9,959 nucleotides of DNA from Sphingomonadaceae bacterium. GTDB lineage: Bacteria > Pseudomonadota > Alphaproteobacteria > Sphingomonadales > Sphingomonadaceae. The stretch is from contig RFSU01000078.1 in the NCBI GenBank assembly GCA_009923795.1, positions 1 to 9,959 on the forward strand, given 5' to 3'. Position 1 is the stretch's first letter, and every line of letters starts with the position of its first letter. The translations under genes were made by a program, and so were the position numbers. A model generated the notes under the pieces. The model searched no databases and was not told where the DNA came from. It saw only the letters and a list, made by a program, of their open reading frames with translations. Below are positions 6,037-9,959 of the stretch, piece after piece.

Positions 6037-6615
6037 TTACTTTGCAGTTGCAGCCTGCCCAGAATTTTTTGATGCCGGGCAAATGTTTAAAGGTGGTTTC
6101 GCAGTCGCGATGGCGGCCTGTGCCGTTGGTCGCGCCAAAAATTCAAGCATTATTCGAACCAGCATCGACATATTCTCTGGGGGCAGGGGAGATGTTGCCT
6201 TCAAAACACGGTCAATGTCGTTGCACCGTTCGGGTTCTAACTGCGTCAGGACGGCCGTAGTCGCGAAGGCTCCGGCGAAGGATTTAAAGGCATCATCAGG
6301 CATAAGATCTAAAAGCTCTCCGCCTTCTCCAACCTGCTTGCGTATTGCGGGCCGCGCATTTGGCCATGCGGCATCAGAAGCTGCTCGATATCTGTTTGCC
6401 AATGCGCGCCCCGATGTTGCCAAGAACGATGACGGCCCTGTCACTGGCGCACATTTGCTGGTTATGCCGATGATCACATCGGGCAAGGCAAAACTGATCA
6501 AGGCCTGCCCCTCTATTGGAGTCATGCAGGGACGTGGAGACTGTGCCTGAGCCTGAGCGGTCAGGAGCGTGGCAATCACTGTGCTGATCCAGAAACGTAT
6601 AGAATGACGTGCCAT
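6037..6615 (-). CDS. Secreted protein of unknown function with four cysteines
   Basis: This encodes 192 residues from ATG 6615. The N terminus is a Sec signal peptide: basic MARHSIR, a hydrophobic core at about 8-20, and a likely cut after AQAQA (about residue 25). The mature protein of about 167 residues has exactly four cysteines (30, 55, 131, 179), which fits two periplasmic disulfides. It is mostly helical in appearance, with a long Ala-rich C-terminal half. I do not recognise a family. It sits between ispDF and cinA: one base after the ispDF stop and five bases before the cinA start, so it is surely co-transcribed. AGAGGG (6624-6629) lies eight bases before ATG 6615, which supports that start over an ATG at 6663 inside ispDF. 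A role linked to isoprenoids or the envelope would be guesswork. Confidence 0.82.
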   Translation of the reverse strand: MARHSIRFWISTVIATLLTAQAQAQSPRPCMTPIEGQALISFALPDVIIGITSKCAPVTGPSSFLATSGRALANRYRAASDAAWPNARPAIRKQVGEGGELLDLMPDDAFKSFAGAFATTAVLTQLEPERCNDIDRVLKATSPLPPENMSMLVRIMLEFLARPTAQAAIATAKPPLNICPASKNSGQAATAK

Positions 6616-6616
6616 G

Positions 6617-7762
6617 TCAGTTGCCCTCTGGAAGGCGGATGGTCGCGATGGCTTGTGCAGCAATACCTTCGCCGCGCCCGGTAAAGCCTAAGCGCTCGGT
6701 TGTCGTGGCCTTTACGCTGACATGGCGGACGGAGATGCCGAGCATGTTCGCAATAGCGGCGCGCATGGCGTCTTTATGAGGCCCAATCTTCGGGGCTTCG
6801 CAGATAAGGGTTAGATCAACATGATCGATGATCCCACCCGCTGCGGACACAAGTTGTGCTGCATGTTCCACGAAACGCTGAGAACGGGCACCCCGCCATT
6901 GGGGATCGCTGGGCGGGAAGTGCGTTCCGATATCCCCATCGCCAAGTGCGCCGAGAAGGGCATCCGTCAGCGCATGAAGCGCCACATCCGCGTCGCTATG
7001 CCCCACGAGACCCTTGTCATGATCAATCCTAACCCCACCGAGCCAGAGTTCCTCGCCAGATGCGAGCTGATGAACATCAAAACCCAGTGCGGATCGAGAA
7101 ATGAGCCGCGCTGATATCCGGCGCTCAGCCTCTGCAAAATCTTGAGGCGTTGTCACTTTTTCAAGCATGATGTCTCCGGCAACAAGGGCTACGCGATATC
7201 CCGCAGCGCGCGCCATTTGGGCGTCGTCGGTCGCGACCGGGCCGCGCCACTGGCTGTGCGCGGTCTTTATGGCTTCTGCGCGAAAGGCCTGTGGTGTCTG
7301 GATCCGATAGAGATTGGTGCGATCCACAACATCGCCGAGATGCTGGTTTCCGCGCGATAGCGTGTCCGCAACGGGAAGGGCGGGCACCGCACCGTCGCTG
7401 GTTTCCATAGCCTCGATCAGCCGATTGATCACAGTGTGCGGCAGAAAGGGGCGGGCGGCATCGTGGATCAGAAGAATGTCTGCATCACCAGCTGCTGCAA
7501 TCCCGGCGGCCACCGAGTCTTGCCGCTCAGCACCACCCGTTATGATGCGGAGACCGGCGACTTCGCCAAGAGCCTCACGAGCAAGATCAGATTGCCCTTC
7601 GCCAATGACGACGATGATCTGGTCAATGGATTGATGCGATGAAAAGGCCATCACAGCGTGCGCTAGAAGCGATTTGCCGCCGACCATTGCATATTGCTTT
7701 GGCACAGGCCCGCCTGCGCGTTCTCCTTTGCCAGCGGCGACAATGATCGCAGTGATCGTCAT
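6617..7762 (-). CDS. ispDF: Bifunctional IspD/IspF enzyme of the MEP pathway
   Basis: This encodes 381 residues from ATG 7762. The IspD part (about 1-218) joins CTP and methylerythritol 4-phosphate. It shows IIVAAGKGERAGGPVPKQY (6-24), HDAARPF (100-106) and VATDDAQM (176-183). The IspF part (about 223-381) makes the cyclodiphosphate. It shows GFDVHQL (227-233) with metal ligands Asp229 and His231, GHSDADVALHALTDALLG (254-271) with His263 as third ligand, and ATTTERLGFTGRGEG (352-366). Fusion of these non-consecutive pathway enzymes is common in alphaproteobacteria. The frame stays open far upstream, to 8905, antisense to dusB, but the family begins exactly at MTITAIIVAAGKG. There is no clear ribosome binding site. 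It leads the operon with the secreted protein and cinA. Confidence 0.96.
   Translation of the reverse strand: MTITAIIVAAGKGERAGGPVPKQYAMVGGKSLLAHAVMAFSSHQSIDQIIVVIGEGQSDLAREALGEVAGLRIITGGAERQDSVAAGIAAAGDADILLIHDAARPFLPHTVINRLIEAMETSDGAVPALPVADTLSRGNQHLGDVVDRTNLYRIQTPQAFRAEAIKTAHSQWRGPVATDDAQMARAAGYRVALVAGDIMLEKVTTPQDFAEAERRISARLISRSALGFDVHQLASGEELWLGGVRIDHDKGLVGHSDADVALHALTDALLGALGDGDIGTHFPPSDPQWRGARSQRFVEHAAQLVSAAGGIIDHVDLTLICEAPKIGPHKDAMRAAIANMLGISVRHVSVKATTTERLGFTGRGEGIAAQAIATIRLPEGN
6624..6629 (-). promoter_or_regulatory. Ribosome binding site deciding the start of the secreted protein
   Basis: On the minus strand AGAGGG lies eight bases before ATG 6615, inside the last codons of ispDF. 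It selects the start that gives a clean signal peptide. Confidence 0.55.
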
Positions 7763-7840
7763 GGCGCGGCTTAAACACGCATGGCTGTTGCACGGCAACC
7801 TAAAATTGATTAGCGTCTGCTGAATTTTTAGGCAGTTTCG
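7763..7840. promoter_or_regulatory. Divergent promoter region, ispDF / dusB, with two dyads
   Basis: These 78 bases separate the ispDF and dusB starts. GTTGC-ACG-GCAAC (7787-7799) is a perfect five-base inverted repeat and falls in the likely ispDF leader. CCTAAAATT (7799-7807) and AATTTTTAGG (7823-7832) form a nine-pair dyad with one extra base. Its right arm includes the AGG that is the probable dusB ribosome binding site, eight bases before ATG 7841. TTGATT (7806-7811) is a possible -35 box for dusB. I see no -24/-12 sigma-54 promoter and no clear NtrC site. Confidence 0.45.
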
Positions 7841-8839
7841 ATGCAACGTCTTAATCCCATCCTGATCGGCCCGGTCCGTATCGACATTCCCGTCATTCTC
7901 GCGCCGATGACGGGCGTGACGGATATGCCGTTTCGCAAGATTGTCCGGCAATTTGGTTGCGGGCTGAATGTGACGGAAATGATCGCCAGTCAGGCGATGA
8001 TCCGCGAGACACGCCAGAGCCTGCAAAAGGCCGCGTGGGACCCGATGGAAGAACCCGTCTCTATGCAGTTGGCCGGTTGCACACCTCACGAAATGGGCGA
8101 AGCGGCTCGGTTGAATGAAGATCGTGGGGCTGCGATTATCGATATCAACATGGGTTGCCCCGTGAAGAAAGTCGTCAATGGCGATGCGGGCTCTGCCTTG
8201 ATGCGCGATTTGCCGCTTGCGGCCAAATTGATTGAGGCGACGGTCAAGGCGGTGTCTGTGCCCGTCACGGTCAAGATGCGCATGGGATGGGATCATGATT
8301 CTTTGAATGCTCCTGAACTCGCCCATATTGCAGAAGATCTTGGGGCAAAGTTGATTACCGTTCATGGTCGAACGCGCAATCAAATGTATAAGGGCTCGGC
8401 AGACTGGACCTTTGTCCGCAAGGTTAAGGATGCCGTGAAACTGCCCGTCATTGTGAATGGCGATATTTGTTCGGTTGAGGACGCCAATCAAGCCCTTGAT
8501 CTTTCGGGTGCCGATGGGGTGATGATTGGCCGTGGCGCTTATGGTCGTCCCTGGCTCATCTCGCAGGTGATGGCTGCTCTGACGACGGGGGCGGTTCCGC
8601 CTGATCCGTCGGTTGAAGAGCAATATCATATCATCATTCGGCATTATCACGACATGCTGGCCCATTATGGGGACGTCACAGGGGTCAACATGGCCCGCAA
8701 GCATATTGGCTGGTATACCAAAGGGCTGCATGGATCGGCGGATTTCCGCAATGCGGTCAACCAAATCAATGACACCAAGGTCGTGCTGGACATGCTGGAA
8801 CGTTTTTACGAGCCTTGGCTCAGTCGCGCAGCCGCGTGA
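7841..8839 (+). CDS. dusB: tRNA-dihydrouridine synthase B (NifR3)
   Basis: This encodes 332 residues. Dus enzymes reduce uridines in tRNA with FMN and NADPH. The TIM barrel starts with LAPMTGVTDMPFRKI (20-34). The catalytic cysteine is Cys106 in DINMGCPVKKVVNGDAGSAL. FMN and RNA contacts are seen as KMRMGW (145-150), HGRTRNQMYKG (175-185), NGDI (206-209) and GVMIGRGAYGRPW (226-238). The C-terminal helical domain has ARKHIGWYTKG (285-295). All are typical of DusB. It leads a dusB-ntrB-ntrC operon, the arrangement from which nifR3 got its name in Rhodobacter; the link to nitrogen control is positional. AGG at 7830-7832 is the likely ribosome binding site and lies in a dyad. Confidence 0.95.
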   Translation: MQRLNPILIGPVRIDIPVILAPMTGVTDMPFRKIVRQFGCGLNVTEMIASQAMIRETRQSLQKAAWDPMEEPVSMQLAGCTPHEMGEAARLNEDRGAAIIDINMGCPVKKVVNGDAGSALMRDLPLAAKLIEATVKAVSVPVTVKMRMGWDHDSLNAPELAHIAEDLGAKLITVHGRTRNQMYKGSADWTFVRKVKDAVKLPVIVNGDICSVEDANQALDLSGADGVMIGRGAYGRPWLISQVMAALTTGAVPPDPSVEEQYHIIIRHYHDMLAHYGDVTGVNMARKHIGWYTKGLHGSADFRNAVNQINDTKVVLDMLERFYEPWLSRAAA

Positions 8840-8844
8840 ATTGG

Positions 8845-9915
8845 ATGGCATTAGCGCCAGGCCTGCCTTCTGCGGAGGAAATGGTCGCCGCATCCCCCAT
8901 TGCAATGCTCGTCCTTGATCCAGCAGGATCGATCCAACGTGTCAATGCCGCGGCAGAAATGCTTCTGAACCTGAGTGCGCAAACAATTATTGGCCGCCAA
9001 ATATCTGATTTGCTGGTCATGCCGGATGCTTATCGGGAAGAAGAGGCGGCTTTTGCGGCTTATGATGCCGTTATTCGCGTCAAACGAGGGGCGGATATCC
9101 GGGCCGACTTATTCGTCACACCGCTTGCAGAACGGCCCGGCTGGAAGGTATTGTCTGTTTACTCCGGGCTGACGGTGCATCGTGTTGGCAATCGCGCCCA
9201 AAGCGGAGGTGCCCGCGCCGCAATTCGCATTGCGGCCATGTTGGCGCATGAGATTAAAAATCCACTGGCGGGCATAAGCGGGGCTGCTCAATTGCTGTCG
9301 CGCACTGTTGAGCCTAGTGCTGAGCGGTTGACCAAATTGATCCGCGATGAGGTGGATCGAGTTGCCAGCTTGATTGACCGGATGGAAGGGTTCACCGATA
9401 CCCGCAAATTGCCGCTTCAGGCAGAAAACATCCACGCCATCATCGATCATGCGCGGGCCGTCGCTTTGTCCGGTTTTGGCGATCGTCTTACCATCCGCCA
9501 AATCTATGATCCCTCGCTTCCCGATGTACTGGTTCATCGGGACACTATGGTGCAAATCATCCTGAATCTGCTTAAAAATGCGGCGGAAACGGCCGAAGCG
9601 GGTGGGCAGCGCTTGGTAACTATTACCACAGCCTTTCGGCATGGCGTGTCTGTGTCTCTAGACGGCGGCGCGCGCAAACGGCCCTTGCCGATTGAAGTGT
9701 GCGTTATTGACGATGGCCCCGGCGCTCCCGCTGACCTTGTCGATCAGCTTTTTGACCCCTTTGTTAGCAGCAAGCCCAAGGGGCAGGGCCTTGGCCTTGC
9801 GCTTGTAGACAAGCTGATGCGCGACATGGGCGGGATTGTTCAATATGGGCGAGAAGGAGCACCGGAACAGACCGTGTTTCGCCTTCTTCTCCCGCGTGCA
9901 GACGGCAGGATATGA
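8845..9915 (+). CDS. ntrB: Nitrogen regulation sensor histidine kinase NtrB
   Basis: This encodes 356 residues from ATG 8845, without membrane segments, so it is cytoplasmic. A PAS domain spans about 10-105 (ASPIAMLVLDPAGSIQRVN...). The dimerisation and phosphoacceptor helix holds His135 in AHEIKNPLAGISGAAQLL. The ATPase domain has the N box NLLKNAAE (241-248), the G1 box DDGPG (289-293), the F box FDPF (303-306) and the G2 box GQGLGLAL (313-320). In nitrogen control NtrB phosphorylates NtrC under nitrogen limitation and is held back by PII; that PII link is family knowledge. The ATG is five bases after the dusB stop. An in-frame GTG at 8836 overlapping that stop as GTGA would add three residues and is a real alternative. 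Neither start has a strong ribosome binding site. The stop shares a base with the ntrC start. Confidence 0.93.
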   Translation: MALAPGLPSAEEMVAASPIAMLVLDPAGSIQRVNAAAEMLLNLSAQTIIGRQISDLLVMPDAYREEEAAFAAYDAVIRVKRGADIRADLFVTPLAERPGWKVLSVYSGLTVHRVGNRAQSGGARAAIRIAAMLAHEIKNPLAGISGAAQLLSRTVEPSAERLTKLIRDEVDRVASLIDRMEGFTDTRKLPLQAENIHAIIDHARAVALSGFGDRLTIRQIYDPSLPDVLVHRDTMVQIILNLLKNAAETAEAGGQRLVTITTAFRHGVSVSLDGGARKRPLPIEVCVIDDGPGAPADLVDQLFDPFVSSKPKGQGLGLALVDKLMRDMGGIVQYGREGAPEQTVFRLLLPRADGRI

Positions 9916-9959
9916 TGGGGCAAAGCAAAATACTTGTCGTCGATGATGATGACGCCATT
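9915..9959 (+). CDS. ntrC: Nitrogen regulation response regulator NtrC (first 15 codons, cut by right edge)
   Basis: ATG 9915 shares its first base with the ntrB stop (TGATG). The 15 visible residues, MGQSKILVVDDDDAI, are the start of a receiver domain: the first beta strand ILVV followed by the acidic pocket aspartates. Position directly after ntrB makes NtrC, a sigma-54-dependent activator, the natural call. Its ATPase and DNA-binding domains lie outside the window. Overlap with ntrB points to translational coupling of the kinase and regulator. Confidence 0.85.
   Translation, partial: MGQSKILVVDDDDAI

Noticed and set aside
6011..6550. 179-codon plus-strand frame over the secreted protein gene.
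   Set aside because: The minus-strand frame has a signal peptide, ribosome binding site and operon spacing; the plus-strand frame has none of these and reads as a low-complexity shadow.
7763..8905. The ispDF frame stays open for 381 more codons upstream, antisense to all of dusB and the start of ntrB.
   Set aside because: The extra sequence is rich in His, Arg and Ile-Asp stretches typical of an antisense shadow, and IspD homology begins exactly at ATG 7762. dusB on the plus strand is a complete, recognisable enzyme.

Overview
The window looks like a chromosomal segment of an alphaproteobacterium, most likely Sphingomonadales. The pointers are the alphaproteobacterial dusB(nifR3)-ntrB-ntrC order, a fused IspDF enzyme divergent from dusB, a stand-alone CinA C-terminal domain, and lipA followed by a Coq10/RatA-like gene. 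Base composition is moderately GC-rich by eye. Codon use looks even throughout. I see no insertion sequence, phage gene, tRNA, rRNA, CRISPR array or clear sign of recent transfer.

Layout from left to right. (1) The left edge cuts a minus-strand membrane sensor with a MASE1 domain; the fragment has no stop inside the window. Upstream of it is a 175-base gap with a perfect 15-base palindrome, then a small minus-strand lipoprotein gene. (2) ettA, an ABC-F translation factor, runs on the plus strand, divergent from the lipoprotein. Its stop codon overlaps the stop of a convergent minus-strand operon. (3) That operon reads, in order, beta-carbonic anhydrase, FMN-binding split-barrel protein (pyridoxamine-phosphate-oxidase-like), and a DCC/DUF393 thiol protein, joined by overlapping stops and starts. 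(4) Divergent from the carbonic anhydrase are lipA (lipoyl synthase) and an overlapping coq10/ratA-like START gene. (5) The coq10-like gene collides tail to tail, over 52 bases, with a minus-strand operon of ispDF, a secreted four-cysteine protein of unknown function, and the cinA C-terminal-domain gene. (6) Divergent from ispDF is the plus-strand operon dusB-ntrB-ntrC. ntrC is cut by the right edge, leaving 15 codons.

The genes are mostly housekeeping: translation control, lipoate cofactor, isoprenoid precursor (MEP pathway), quinone handling, pyridine nucleotide salvage, tRNA dihydrouridine and nitrogen regulation. The packing is very tight, with both convergent junctions overlapping. The non-coding spaces are limited to three short divergent promoter regions and the gap before the MASE1 gene.

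I do not see a convincing new system. The least explained items are the uncharacterised secreted protein in the ispDF operon, the small lipoprotein, a long hairpin just after ettA, a dyad that could mask the dusB ribosome binding site, and the 15-base palindrome near the MASE1 gene.
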